DNA of 64,000 nucleotides from Thalassobacillus devorans. GTDB lineage: Bacteria; Bacillota; Bacilli; Bacillales; Halobacillaceae. The stretch is taken from contig NZ_FXEH01000004.1 of NCBI RefSeq assembly GCF_900176565.1, forward strand, positions 62,001-126,000. The letters are read 5' to 3'. The notes beneath the pieces are model-generated. The model saw only the letters and a program-made list of their open reading frames with translations. It was not told where the DNA came from and searched no databases. Shown piece by piece: positions 36,015-45,103 of this stretch. Positions within the stretch are counted from its first letter, which is position 1. Each line of letters opens with the position of its first letter. The position numbers and the translations under genes were made by a program.

Positions 36015-36795
36015 ATGGATGACTTAGAAATTGTGAGAAAATTTTACGACGAAACAGTAAATTATGAGTGGGAGCGCCTTGAACGTCATAAAGTGGAGTA
36101 TGAACTTAGTAAACGCTTTATGAACCGTTATATTAAACCAAATGATAAAGTGTTGGACCTTGGCGGTGGACCAGGTAAATATTCACTTTATCTTGCTGAA
36201 CGTGGATGTGATGTGACTTTAGCAGATCTATCCCAAAATAATATTGATTATGCATTGAATAAAGCAAAGGAGCTCGGTCTTTCATTGAAAGGTTTGTGTT
36301 TAGACGCACGTGACTTATCATCTTTAGGCAACAGTAGATTTGACCACATTCTTTGTATGGGACCGATGTATCATCTCAAAAGTAAGGATGACCGAAATAA
36401 AACTAAAACCAAATGGAACTATATTTGTGGCATTTGTTTCTTCCTATTCTTTCGTATGGGATTATCTCATACGAAATCCCGAATTAATATTAGATGAAGA
36501 ACGGAAATCTCAGCTAAATAGTTTGGTGGAAGATGAAAACTTTGCGGGACAAGGGTTTTCGGATAACTTTTTTATATCACCAAAAAATGTACTTCCTTTA
36601 TTCAGTCAATTTAACCTAGAAAAACTTCACTTGCTTAATTGCGAAAGTTTTTTGTATCTACGTGAGCCTGAACTTCTAAGACAACGCCCTAAAGTTATAA
36701 ATGCTTGGCTGGATTTAGCTGAGCAGGTGTGTGAACGAGAAGATTTACTCAGTATGGCAGAGCATATAATGTATATCGGTAAAAAAACTAAATAA
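36015..36795 (+). pseudogene. SAM-dependent methyltransferase, internal deletion/frameshift
   Basis: The first frame (36015-36497) encodes a class I methyltransferase N-terminus, with motif I KVLDLGGGPGKYSLYLAERG and a motif IV region FDHILCMGPMYHL. Near 36400 sequence is lost: the reading jumps from SKDDRNKT to LKPNGTIFVAFVSSYS in another frame, which continues to a normal C-terminus at 36795. The helix usually present before LKPNG is missing. The protein is therefore likely inactive. RBS GGGGGGA precedes ATG. A dispersed repeat follows 48 bases after the stop. Confidence 0.8.
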
Positions 36796-36842
36796 AATCC
36801 TTATAATACAAACGGGTGCTAAAGTAAAAGACTCCCCAAGAT

Positions 36843-36875
36843 ATATCTCGAACTCGATTGCAGCTATTACTAGCT
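36843..36875 (+). repeat. Dispersed repeat, degenerate left end
   Basis: ATATATCTCGAACTCGATTG. It is preceded by AACGGGTGCTAAAGTAAAAG, also seen before the copy at 23561. Nothing else is recognised in 36876-37159. Confidence 0.45.
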
Positions 36876-37168
36876 GATACGTAGGTTATAAAAATAGAAA
36901 ATTACCTACAAAAACTTTGTTAATGATAAAATTAAAAGTAGACCTTACAATCATTATAAAATATCGGTATGGTTAAAAAAGGAAGATGCGTTGACTATAC
37001 TAGGTATCAATTTATCTTAGTTTTCCAATTATTCTGTAGTATCCTTTTTATTGATTACCCTCTTTAAACCTCCATCTTGAATTCACATTCTCTCATTAGC
37101 CCAGTATCAATAATTAGAACATGGTAGTGTCAGAGCTTCTTAAAACTACATAGAAAGGAATGAGCTTT

Positions 37169-38662
37169 TTGACCGTAATAGTCTCAAAGTTAAAAGAAGT
37201 ATTATATGCAGTCCTTCCCATTACAGTAATGGTCTTGATTTTGAACTTTACATTAGCTCCGTTGGAGTCTTCATTAATTGTCAGTTTTATAATCGGCGCA
37301 ATATTCATCATTATTGGATTATCTATATTTTTATTTGGGGTTGATATCGGAATTACACCTATCGGAAAAGCGATGGGGAAAACAATAGCCAAAACCAATA
37401 AAATTTGGGTGGTTGTGATCGCTGGGCTGTTACTTGGCTTTTTTATTTCAATCGCGGAACCTGATTTACATATATTGGCCCGACAGGTTGATCTAGTCAC
37501 GTCAGGTCTGATCCCAAAAGCTAGTATCGTGGTTGTTGTTTCAATAGGAATTGGAGTACTTATTGCGACAGGACTTGTTAGAATTGTGTTCAATATCCCA
37601 TTATATAAAGTACTATCTGTTTTGTATCTGATTATTTTAGTCCTATCTTTATTTACTTCACCCGAGTTTTTAGCTATATCCTTTGATGCTTCTGGAGCAA
37701 CAACAGGAGCGTTAACGGTTCCGTTCATTTTGGCACTTGCACTAGGGATTTCTTCTCTAAAGAGGGATAGTAAAGCTTCGGAGAAAGATAGTTTTGGACT
37801 TGTTGCTATTGCATCAACAGGCGCAATTATAGCTGTTATGATTATGAATATCATTGCTCAGACGGACAAGTTATCGGGGAGTCTTGATCAACATTCGGCT
37901 GATTCCGTATCGATTTTAGGTGCTTTTTTACATGAGCTTCCTATAATTGCACAAGAAATCACATTGGCACTTCTCCCCATTTTAATAATTTTTCTTGTAT
38001 TCCAAAAATTTTCATTTAAAATGACTATAAAAGCGGTTAGAAAAATACTGACAGGGATTTTATTCACATTTGTTGGGCTTGTTTTATTTTTAGTAGGGGT
38101 AAATGCTGGATTTATGGAAGTTGGAACCGCTATAGGACATTCAATCGCATCTTTGGATAATAAATCATATATTGTTATTATAGCTTTTGTTCTTGGGGTC
38201 GTTACGATTCTTGCAGAACCAGCAGTTTATGTATTAACACATCAGATAGAGGATGTTACCAGTGGTTATGTAAGGAGAAAGATCGTCATGTTTTCTCTCT
38301 GTATCGGGGTTGGTTTTGCCGTGTCATTATCAATCTTAAGAATACTTATTCCCGAACTCCAATTATGGCATTATCTTTTACCAGGTTATATCATCGCCAT
38401 AGCTTTGACCTATGTGGTACCAAAGCTTTTTGTCGGAATTGCCTTTGATTCAGGAGGGGTTGCCTCAGGACCGATGACCGCAACGTTTATATTGGCGTTT
38501 GTTCAAGGTGCAGCTGAAGCGATAGAGGGTGCCAACGTGTTAATAGATGGATTTGGTATGATTGCACTGGTAGCATTAACCCCGCTAATCACATTACAGG
38601 TAGTTGGTTTTGTATTTAAATTAAAAGCGAGAAAAGGAGGCGAAGTAAGGGATGTCCAGTAA
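37169..38662 (+). CDS. DUF1538 tandem-domain membrane protein
   Basis: This protein of about 497 residues has some 12-14 membrane helices arranged as two homologous DUF1538 halves. Each half repeats the pattern VDIGITPIGKAMGKTIA / VNAGFMEVGTAIGHSIA, then AEPDLHILARQVD / AEPAVYVLTHQIE, then SGATTGALTVPFILA / SGGVASGPMTATFILA. TTG 37169 is the likely start because AAAGGA lies nine bases upstream; the ATG at 37160 abuts that site. Function is unknown but a transporter is probable. It overlaps the P-II gene by 11 bases, and P-II proteins commonly gate transporters. Confidence 0.85.
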   Translation: MTVIVSKLKEVLYAVLPITVMVLILNFTLAPLESSLIVSFIIGAIFIIIGLSIFLFGVDIGITPIGKAMGKTIAKTNKIWVVVIAGLLLGFFISIAEPDLHILARQVDLVTSGLIPKASIVVVVSIGIGVLIATGLVRIVFNIPLYKVLSVLYLIILVLSLFTSPEFLAISFDASGATTGALTVPFILALALGISSLKRDSKASEKDSFGLVAIASTGAIIAVMIMNIIAQTDKLSGSLDQHSADSVSILGAFLHELPIIAQEITLALLPILIIFLVFQKFSFKMTIKAVRKILTGILFTFVGLVLFLVGVNAGFMEVGTAIGHSIASLDNKSYIVIIAFVLGVVTILAEPAVYVLTHQIEDVTSGYVRRKIVMFSLCIGVGFAVSLSILRILIPELQLWHYLLPGYIIAIALTYVVPKLFVGIAFDSGGVASGPMTATFILAFVQGAAEAIEGANVLIDGFGMIALVALTPLITLQVVGFVFKLKARKGGEVRDVQ

Positions 38663-39320
38663 TTCAGATATCGCCGAATTAGAATTAGTTTATGTAATCG
38701 TTGATCTGGGACTTGGAAGCAAAGTAGTACAAACAGCTAAAAAACATGGTATTTCAGGCGGAACAGTGTTACTTGGACGAGGGACATTAAAAAGCCGCCT
38801 CCTGAATTTATTAGGAATCAACGATGTACGCAAAGAGATTGTAATGATGCTTTCTTATAGAGAAAAAGCCAATCATGTAATTGAACAACTTGCAAAGAAA
38901 TTCAATTTTATAAAAAAGCATAAAGGTATTGTATTTACCATCTCTGTAGGTAAGGTAGTAGGGGCGAGAAATTATAAAGGACACAAAGGAAAAGAAGAAA
39001 GAGGTGTAGATCATAGTATGTATCAAGCAATTACGGTAATCGTTGAAAAAGGGAATGCCGAAGAAGTAATAGGTGCAGCAACCAAGGCGGGGTCAAAAGG
39101 AGGCACCATTATTAATGCAAGAGGATCTGGAATCCATGAGACTAGCAAGGTATTTGCAATGGATATTGAACCTGAAAAAGAAATTGTTTTGATTCTGAGT
39201 GAAAAAGAAAGTACTGAAGAAATAGTAGCGTCAATAAGGAGTAAGCTTAAGATTGATGAGCCAGGAAACGGGATTATCTTCATTCAAGATGTAAATAATA
39301 CTTATGGTTTATATAAGTGA
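38652..39320 (+). CDS. Tandem P-II-like signalling protein
   Basis: This 222-residue protein is made of two P-II-type ferredoxin-like domains (about 10-108 and 122-222). Each has the pattern KxHGISGGTVLLGRGT / KAGSKGGTIINARGSG and a later GIVFTISV / GIIFIQDV strand. P-II proteins bind nucleotides and small effectors and control transporters or enzymes by docking their T-loop. Here the stretch after RGT/RGS plays that part. Overlap with the DUF1538 gene shows coupling and suggests that it regulates that protein. Which ligand it senses is unknown. Confidence 0.85.
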   Translation: MSSNSDIAELELVYVIVDLGLGSKVVQTAKKHGISGGTVLLGRGTLKSRLLNLLGINDVRKEIVMMLSYREKANHVIEQLAKKFNFIKKHKGIVFTISVGKVVGARNYKGHKGKEERGVDHSMYQAITVIVEKGNAEEVIGAATKAGSKGGTIINARGSGIHETSKVFAMDIEPEKEIVLILSEKESTEEIVASIRSKLKIDEPGNGIIFIQDVNNTYGLYK

Positions 39321-39627
39321 TTTTTAGAATTTAAAAGGTAATTGATTAGTGCAGGAAATGCGGTAAATGTGCTTTTCCTGTTTTTGTCTGCTTAGACTTA
39401 TTGGCGAATATACCACAAAAAAGTTCTTCGATACAATTTTTAAATATATTTCTGAATATATTATTTATAATGGATTATGAAAATTCACAAAAAGAGCAAA
39501 TGGATAGATAAGCATGCTTTTTACTATTTACTTTTGCTGGTAAAATAAAAATGAGGTATATTTCATTGCTAGCCGAAGGGAGGGGAGAGAGGTTAACTTT
39601 TATAAAATTGTTATTTCACTATTCTTA

Positions 39628-39921
39628 TTGTTGGTAACAGTGAATTCATTTCATGAGATAGCTGTAAAGCCATACAATCCCTCCCCCACTGAATTGACGG
39701 CTAAACCAGTAGTTTCAACTCAGAAAGCTGTGCATTTTTCAAATGCCACTGTTCTACCGAAAAGTGAGAAAGAGGATTTCCGTCCATTAAAGCTCTCGAA
39801 AGAGAGAGCTTACAGTTTGCGGCGCTCTCTCCCTTGTTATACCTATCCCACTTATGTAACTTCAGTGAGATCACTATCACAGTTTATGAAGGTGAAGTTC
39901 TTTCAATCAAGCTATACATGA
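39628..39921 (+). CDS. Small secreted-type protein, start uncertain
   Basis: The frame encodes a short hydrophobic segment and then a Pro/Thr-rich, basic tail (YNPSPTELTAKPV ... TYVTSVRSL). A TTG at 39628 would leave too short a signal peptide. In frame upstream lies NFYKIVISLFLLLVTVNS, a proper signal-like segment, and GGGAGGGG stands seven bases before GTT, not a normal start. Either a GTG start mutated or a rare start is used. Function unknown. Confidence 0.35.
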   Translation: MLVTVNSFHEIAVKPYNPSPTELTAKPVVSTQKAVHFSNATVLPKSEKEDFRPLKLSKERAYSLRRSLPCYTYPTYVTSVRSLSQFMKVKFFQSSYT

Positions 39922-39967
39922 TTTTCTCTCTACCTAAGCACAAAGTAGGATAAAAAGGAGAGAAAAC

Positions 39968-40156
39968 ATGAAATATTCAAATGATAAAGATACGTTATTG
40001 TATTATGGTATGAGTTTCTTAGTGTTAATCATTTTCTTTGGAGGTATTTTTATTTCAGGTATTGTTACAGGTGTTGAATGGGGAGAATATATACCTCGAT
40101 TTTCCTGGGATATGTTCAATGCTAGGGAATTAAAACAGATAGTGGGTTTGGAATAA
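39968..40156 (+). CDS. Small single-TM protein, unknown
   Basis: The 62-residue product has one central membrane helix (about 14-34, SFLVLIIFFGGIFISGIV) and a short polar tail with several tryptophan/aromatic residues. AAAAGGAGAG precedes ATG. It may be co-transcribed with the small secreted-type gene 46 bases upstream. No family is recognised. Confidence 0.45.
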   Translation: MKYSNDKDTLLYYGMSFLVLIIFFGGIFISGIVTGVEWGEYIPRFSWDMFNARELKQIVGLE

Positions 40157-40405
40157 AGATAAAATGGTAAACCCATTTATTAAGTCACACCCACTGATGA
40201 TCAAATTTAGCATGGTGAATTTTGGTGGAAAAAAACAGAATCCTTTTAGCTGGGCTCATATATGTCCTGTAAAGCATGATTAAAATTGTACTATAGTGAT
40301 TGTTTCTGTTAATTGACCGTCTCTTTATTGTCACGCTTTCAGAACCTGAAATACAACATACCTATTCATTAGACAAATTCAAATCTGATATAGTACGAAA
40401 TCATT

Positions 40406-40438
40406 CAGCCCTTAATAAATATTAAGGGCTGGTTTTTG
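40406..40438. terminator. Hairpin between convergent genes
   Basis: AGCCCTTAAT / ATTAAGGGCT with a T run on the plus strand. It can serve the plus-strand genes and perhaps the antiporter gene. Confidence 0.6.
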
Positions 40439-40442
40439 TATT

Positions 40443-41948
40443 TTAATCCTTTAGATGCTTATCTATTTCCTTTGAGCTAACCTTTTGTTCTAATTCTTTT
40501 GTTAATTGGTCTTTATACTTTGACTCAACAAGAATATATAAGAAGTCTCCCGGGTGTATTGTGGTTTCTCCATAGGGGGTTATCACATGGTTGTCTCTAA
40601 TTATTGCATTTACATTTGAACGATTGGGTAAAGAAAGTTCTTTCAGTTTCTTTCCAACAACCGCAGATTCTTTGTTCGTCTGAAATTGAACCATCTCTGC
40701 AGCCACTTTTCCCATGGATATCAGTTCAATAGAATGGTGTGGAACATCTTTTTTAGGTCCTACCAGTTTTAATTTTTTAGCTGCCCAGGAGATGGTGGAA
40801 CCTTGAATTAATGCTGATGTTAATACGATAAAGAATACGATGTTAAAGAGGGTTTGGCTATTCTCAAGGCCCTCGACGATTGGAAATGTGGCAAGAACAA
40901 TTGGAACGGCTCCACGTAAGCCTGCCCAGGATATTAAGACCTTTTCTTTAACTGAATAATTGAGTTTTATTAAAGAAAGAAAAACTGCAATAGGGCGGGC
41001 CACAAGCATTAACAATACAGATAAAATTAATCCACCTAGAATAACTTGTAAGGAAAAAAGTTGCGCTGGAAACACTAACAGCCCCAAGATAATAAACATG
41101 ATAATTTGCGCCATCCAAGCAAATCCTTCATTAAACTGAAAAATGGAATATCGATAGGTTAATTCCCGATTTCCTATCACTAATGCGGCTATATATACTG
41201 CCAATAAGCCACTCCCTCCAATAAGTGCAGTTATCCCATAAATAAGCAGGGCAAAAGCTACTGATAATATAGGGTAAAGCGCACTTGATTCTAATCTTAT
41301 TCGGTTAATAGAAAAAGAAGCTAACCTGCCAAAAAGAACTCCCAAAATAAGTCCCAGTCCCATTTGTAAAAAGAATGTAGGGACTAGCATCCAAATAGAG
41401 CTATCCTGCCGTGAAATTAACTCTATGAGTGATATAGTTAAAAAGACAGCCATAGGATCATTTGTACCGGATTCAGCCTCAAGAGTAGCCCCCATCTTAG
41501 CTTTTATATTCCTTTCTTTAAGAGCAGCGAAAACTGCTGCCGCGTCTGTAGATCCAACAATCGCCCCTAAAAGCATTCCTTCTAGGAGAGTTAAGTCAAA
41601 TAAGAGAAAAGCAGAATATCCAATAATTGTAGAGGTTATTAGTACTCCTACTGTAGCTAGGGATAATGAAGGAATCGCTACCGAGCGAATCGTTGCCCAT
41701 TTTGCATGTAGCCCTCCTTCAAATAGGATAATCACCAAAGCGAACACACCTATGATCTGGGCTACCTTAGCATTATCGAAAAAAATAATTCCTAAACCAT
41801 CACTTCCAGCGAGCATACCTACGATTATAAATAAGATAAGAGAGGGGAGTCCCCACTTAGTAGAAAATTTTGAAGCGAATATTCCACTGAAAAGTAATAA
41901 TGCAGTGAGCATTAAGAAAGTGTCCGTACCGAATGTTTCAAAAAACAT
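40443..41948 (-). CDS. K+/H+ (CPA1/NhaP2-type) antiporter with TrkA-C domain
   Basis: The 501-residue protein has 12-13 membrane helices of the Na_H_exchanger fold. Family marks are MLAGSDGLGIIFFDN near the N-terminus, IGSTDAAAVFAALKER and LEAESGTNDPMAVFLT (the ND ion-binding pair), and WAGLRGAVPIVLATFP. A cytoplasmic TrkA-C/RCK-C domain ends the protein (about 405-490). Such NhaP2/CvrA proteins export K+ or Na+ in exchange for protons for cell-volume and pH control, fitting a salt-adapted host. AAGGAGA precedes ATG 41948. Confidence 0.88.
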   Translation of the reverse strand: MFFETFGTDTFLMLTALLLFSGIFASKFSTKWGLPSLILFIIVGMLAGSDGLGIIFFDNAKVAQIIGVFALVIILFEGGLHAKWATIRSVAIPSLSLATVGVLITSTIIGYSAFLLFDLTLLEGMLLGAIVGSTDAAAVFAALKERNIKAKMGATLEAESGTNDPMAVFLTISLIELISRQDSSIWMLVPTFFLQMGLGLILGVLFGRLASFSINRIRLESSALYPILSVAFALLIYGITALIGGSGLLAVYIAALVIGNRELTYRYSIFQFNEGFAWMAQIIMFIILGLLVFPAQLFSLQVILGGLILSVLLMLVARPIAVFLSLIKLNYSVKEKVLISWAGLRGAVPIVLATFPIVEGLENSQTLFNIVFFIVLTSALIQGSTISWAAKKLKLVGPKKDVPHHSIELISMGKVAAEMVQFQTNKESAVVGKKLKELSLPNRSNVNAIIRDNHVITPYGETTIHPGDFLYILVESKYKDQLTKELEQKVSSKEIDKHLKD

Positions 41949-42997
41949 TGTGTTTAATTCTCCTTATAAATTATGTAATTTGTATATACTTTTTTAACTG
42001 GAATACAATTTTGAAATATTTATGTATAGTCTGATTGGTGTTTTACAGTCACAATAAAACCTATATTCTCACCTTGTTGTTCCTCGAACTTTTCTTTTTC
42101 AACCTTATTCGGGTGTTAAAAAAGAAACCGGTGAATTGCATTGTTGAGGTGGATCTGAGTAAGGAAGAGGAATTTTCAAACCGTTGATTTTAACAGCTTT
42201 ATGGACAGAAATAGTTATAGATGTAATTGTAGGTTTAGGTTAAATAATTTCTCTCAATGGTTGCAACTATTTCAGTTGGACTTTACCAGCGAAAGAAGTA
42301 CAAGTTAAACCACATAATTGCCAAACTCCACCCCTTTAAGACTATAACTAATTATACCAATAATAGATATAATTTGAACAAAAAAGAAGGAGAATTAGCC
42401 GCTAAAGCAAAAAATTGTACTTAAAGATTTCAAGAATATAAGCGCATAGTCAATAGCTTCTTAATTAAGAGAAAAGTTATGGATTAATTAGCAACGGCCT
42501 ACAGAAGCACTAGCCTGTAGAGTTATGGTTATCAAATTATCTGATATTAATTCTTCTGATAAGAGGCAAACTTAGAAGACTAGATAATTGTCTTTATGTT
42601 ACAAGGTCCGCGGAGGAGCATCGGGTGGCTCTTTTCTCTTGACCGGTATCCGTTGACGATACAATGAAATCCTTCTAACCTTTTTAAAAGGCTTGGTTAA
42701 TACCATATATACCTGTTCCAAAAAACATAATAAAAATGTTAGTCTGTTTTATTATGTTGCCATCCTATTTTAGGAGGATCATTATTTGAGTATCCGGAAC
42801 CGTCCTAAATTAGGTTCTTTTAACAAATAATCTATTTTATTATGTTCTTTTGTGCTGTATTATCAAAAATGAATAATATTATAGATTAAAGAATTAACAG
42901 AACCACTTCATGTTTTGGTTCTCATACTATATACTGGCAAGGAGAAAAGTTTTATCACGGAGAAATAAAACATAAATAAAGGTTTAGGAGGATTGGT
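41949..42997. other. About 1 kb without genes, decayed sequence
   Basis: No intact frame with a ribosome binding site is seen on either strand. Inverted AT-rich motifs (AACATAATAAAA at 42724-42735 and TTTTATTATGTT at 42747-42758, with a third copy near 42838) are the only structure noted. It is probably the remains of deleted genes. Confidence 0.4.
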
Positions 42998-43273
42998 ATG
43001 AGAAAGGTTATTGAGGGGAAATTGTATGATACTGAAAAAGCGAACCTTATTTATGAGTTTCAGAAATATGCCAACATAGATAGTACTTATGGTCATACTA
43101 AGACTTGGGTGACAGCGCAATTGTATCAGACAAGTAAGGGAAACTGGTTTGAGTTGGTTGAAGGTAAAAATACATCAGATGTACTAAATAAATTAAATGA
43201 AGATAAAGTAAAAGAGATACTTGCCAATGACCCTGAAAAATATCAGGAGTTTTTCGAATTAGAAGATGCCTAG
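42998..43273 (+). CDS. Unknown small protein found in accessory Firmicutes DNA
   Basis: The 91-residue soluble protein starts MRKVIEGKLYDTEKANLIYE and contains TKTWVTAQLYQTSKGNWFEL and an acidic helical tail. I recall similar short proteins on Firmicutes plasmids and prophages, but no function is known to me. GGAGGATTGGT precedes ATG. A terminator follows at 43334-43357. Confidence 0.6.
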   Translation: MRKVIEGKLYDTEKANLIYEFQKYANIDSTYGHTKTWVTAQLYQTSKGNWFELVEGKNTSDVLNKLNEDKVKEILANDPEKYQEFFELEDA

Positions 43274-43333
43274 TTATGTTGTAAGTCAATTAACTTACAG
43301 AAAAATACGAGCGCTATAAGAATACTGGTGAAC

Positions 43334-43364
43334 TATAACAGCCGTAAGTGGCTGTTATTTTATT
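43334..43364 (+). terminator. Terminator after the 91-residue gene
   Basis: ATAACAGCC / GGCTGTTAT over a 6-base loop, then TTTATTTC. Confidence 0.7.
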
Positions 43365-43614
43365 TCAATTTCAGTGCTAATTATTCAAAGAAATAAGTTA
43401 TACTCAATGAAAGGAAGGAGAAGCTATGAACTTTCTTCACCTATGGAATCGGATATAGTCAGCCACTATTTTCACCAGGTCTTTCCCAATTGACATACTT
43501 TTTGACATACTATTCGACAGAACTATTTATTTTCTTTTGTTATAGATGTTGAATACGGACCTTATATACACTGCTTTTATCCCTCGGTTTTGATGTTATT
43601 TTCCTTTATTAACT

Positions 43615-43766
43615 TAAGTGAATCCATGGGCGGCATGATGTGATAGCCCCCAAAACCCTTTCATCATAGGATTTGAAAACAAATTGACTGGATTTTGACT
43701 GGTTTTTAAAATTGTTTACTAAATCTAAAAGCCTCTCAAGAGTTTATAAACTCTTGAGAGGCTTTT
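43615..43766 (+). repeat. Flanking repeat, left: MGGMM-stop tail plus terminator
   Basis: ATGGGCGGCATGATGT at 43626-43641 is followed 86 bases later by a long perfect hairpin (43727-43766, GCCTCTCAAGAG arms). The same order occurs at 48121-48240. The reading ESMGGMM-stop may be the end of a lost integrase. Confidence 0.45.
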
Positions 43767-43842
43767 CTTTTATTTTTAAATTTATAAGTGATAAATTAAA
43801 GGATTGATTTTGAAATAATGGTTATAAAGTGACAGGACGATA

Positions 43843-43898
43843 AATCTCAAAACTAGTTTTCAAGATAGGGCAGAATAATGGAAGGCATTTTCGAGATA
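43843..43898 (+). repeat. Dispersed repeat, short copy
   Basis: AATCTCAAAACTAGTTTTCA, AGGGCAG, then GGAAGGCATTTTCGAGATAA, similar in length to the copy at 15754. Confidence 0.5.
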
Positions 43899-44010
43899 AG
43901 GTGTAAAAATGGGATATACCTTTATTTATGATAGCAGGCTGTTCATTGTATAGCTTTACCGTATGATATAATAGAAATAAGAAAAACGATGATTTAGAGG
44001 TGGAATTATT

Positions 44011-44220
44011 ATGCTTGAACACAATGAACACTCAAGAAAAAGAAAGTATGGCTGGGTTAATCAATGGGCTAAAATGACGGGAGAAAGAGCCAAAATAGAT
44101 GCTAAAGTCAACAACACCTACATTGTGTATGCTACAAAAGACGGTTTAGTCAAAGAATTCCCTAATGGTGAAATAAAACCATATACTGAAGAGAGACAGG
44201 GAAAATCAAATGAGATCTAG
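44011..44220 (+). CDS. Small basic protein, likely antitoxin-type partner
   Basis: The 69-residue product (HSRKRKYGWVNQWAKMTGER, then AKVNNTYIVYATKDGLVKEF) lies directly upstream of a zeta-like kinase and overlaps its start by 11 bases. AGGTGGAATT precedes ATG. Small proteins in this position usually neutralise the toxin, but it lacks the helical form of epsilon antitoxins and I do not recognise a family. Confidence 0.55.
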   Translation: MLEHNEHSRKRKYGWVNQWAKMTGERAKIDAKVNNTYIVYATKDGLVKEFPNGEIKPYTEERQGKSNEI

Positions 44221-44800
44221 TGACAAACCAATAATGTACATTTTTGCAGGTAACAATGGAAGCGGGAAAAGCACAATACGAAATCTAATTATAGACAAGA
44301 TTGGTATTGAGACGAATATAGATCCAGACGGAATTGCAAGACATTTAGATCCATCTAATCCTGAGTCAAAGAGGGCAGAAGCCGGCCGGTCAGCAATTAA
44401 ATTAGCCAAAGATTGTATCAAAAATAAGAGGAGTTTCTCTGTAGAAACGACACTTTCAGGAAAAACATTTCTGCAAAGAATTAAAATGGCTCGAGAAAAT
44501 GGTTTCGAAATAACGATGTTTTATCTTGGATTAGAAGATGTTCAACAGAATATTGAACGAGTTGCTTTGCGAGTGCAAAACGGAGGACATCATATACCCA
44601 CGGAAGACATCCTTAATAGGCATGTGAAGTCAAAAGAAAATTTGATTAAAAACTTGTCATTAATAGATAATTTAGTAGTGATGGACAATAGTAATTTTAA
44701 TGGTGAAATCGTCTTAGAGGCTTATGATAACTACATTGCATATGAAAGCAGTGAGCTGCCTGAATGGGTTCTTCCCATTAAAGAACAATTGAAAAGTTAA
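44210..44800 (+). CDS. Zeta-toxin-like P-loop kinase
   Basis: The 196-residue protein has Walker A GNNGSGKST at residues 14-22. ETNIDPDGIARHL follows (the Asp likely acting as catalytic base), then the substrate-binding SVETTLSGKTFLQRIKMARE, and later RVALRVQNGGHHIPTEDIL, all typical of AAA_33 / zeta-toxin-like kinases. Zeta toxins phosphorylate UDP-N-acetylglucosamine and block wall synthesis; many relatives have other targets. It is coupled to the small upstream gene. A dispersed repeat begins 47 bases after the stop. Confidence 0.78.
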   Translation: MRSSDKPIMYIFAGNNGSGKSTIRNLIIDKIGIETNIDPDGIARHLDPSNPESKRAEAGRSAIKLAKDCIKNKRSFSVETTLSGKTFLQRIKMARENGFEITMFYLGLEDVQQNIERVALRVQNGGHHIPTEDILNRHVKSKENLIKNLSLIDNLVVMDNSNFNGEIVLEAYDNYIAYESSELPEWVLPIKEQLKS

Positions 44801-44846
44801 TAGTGAACCTCATAAAACTGTCTAAAAATAAGGCAGTTTTTATAAT

Positions 44847-44895
44847 ATCTCGAAATCAAAGGTTCATTATAAAAGGGCTAATGCTTAAAAGAGTA
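44847..44895 (+). repeat. Dispersed repeat, left half
   Basis: ATCTCGAAATCAAAGGTTCA then AAAGGGCTAATGC. This is the last recognisable copy in the window. Confidence 0.5.
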
Positions 44896-45103
44896 TTTGC
44901 CATTATCATATAAGTATAGGAACTATCAGGAATGTAGTTTTTTAACTGGCAGAGCAGGGTTGTTTAAGGATAGCGATTTTTTGACATCCTCATATCACAA
45001 TAAAAATAGGTTTCATAAACAAATTGATAATGTTAAACGAATTGTTAGGCACGGCTCAATATATTTAAAAACTGGAATCAAACTGCATGAAGAGGGATAA
45101 TTC

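Noticed and set aside
41425-41997. Plus-strand frame of 190 codons
   Set aside because: Antisense to the antiporter gene, which has clear family motifs.
15754-44895. CRISPR array
   Set aside because: Repeats are kilobases apart, palindromic and variable, with whole genes between them; no spacers or cas genes.
44897-45100. 67-codon frame before the TOTE gene
   Set aside because: It overlaps a dispersed repeat and has no ribosome binding site.
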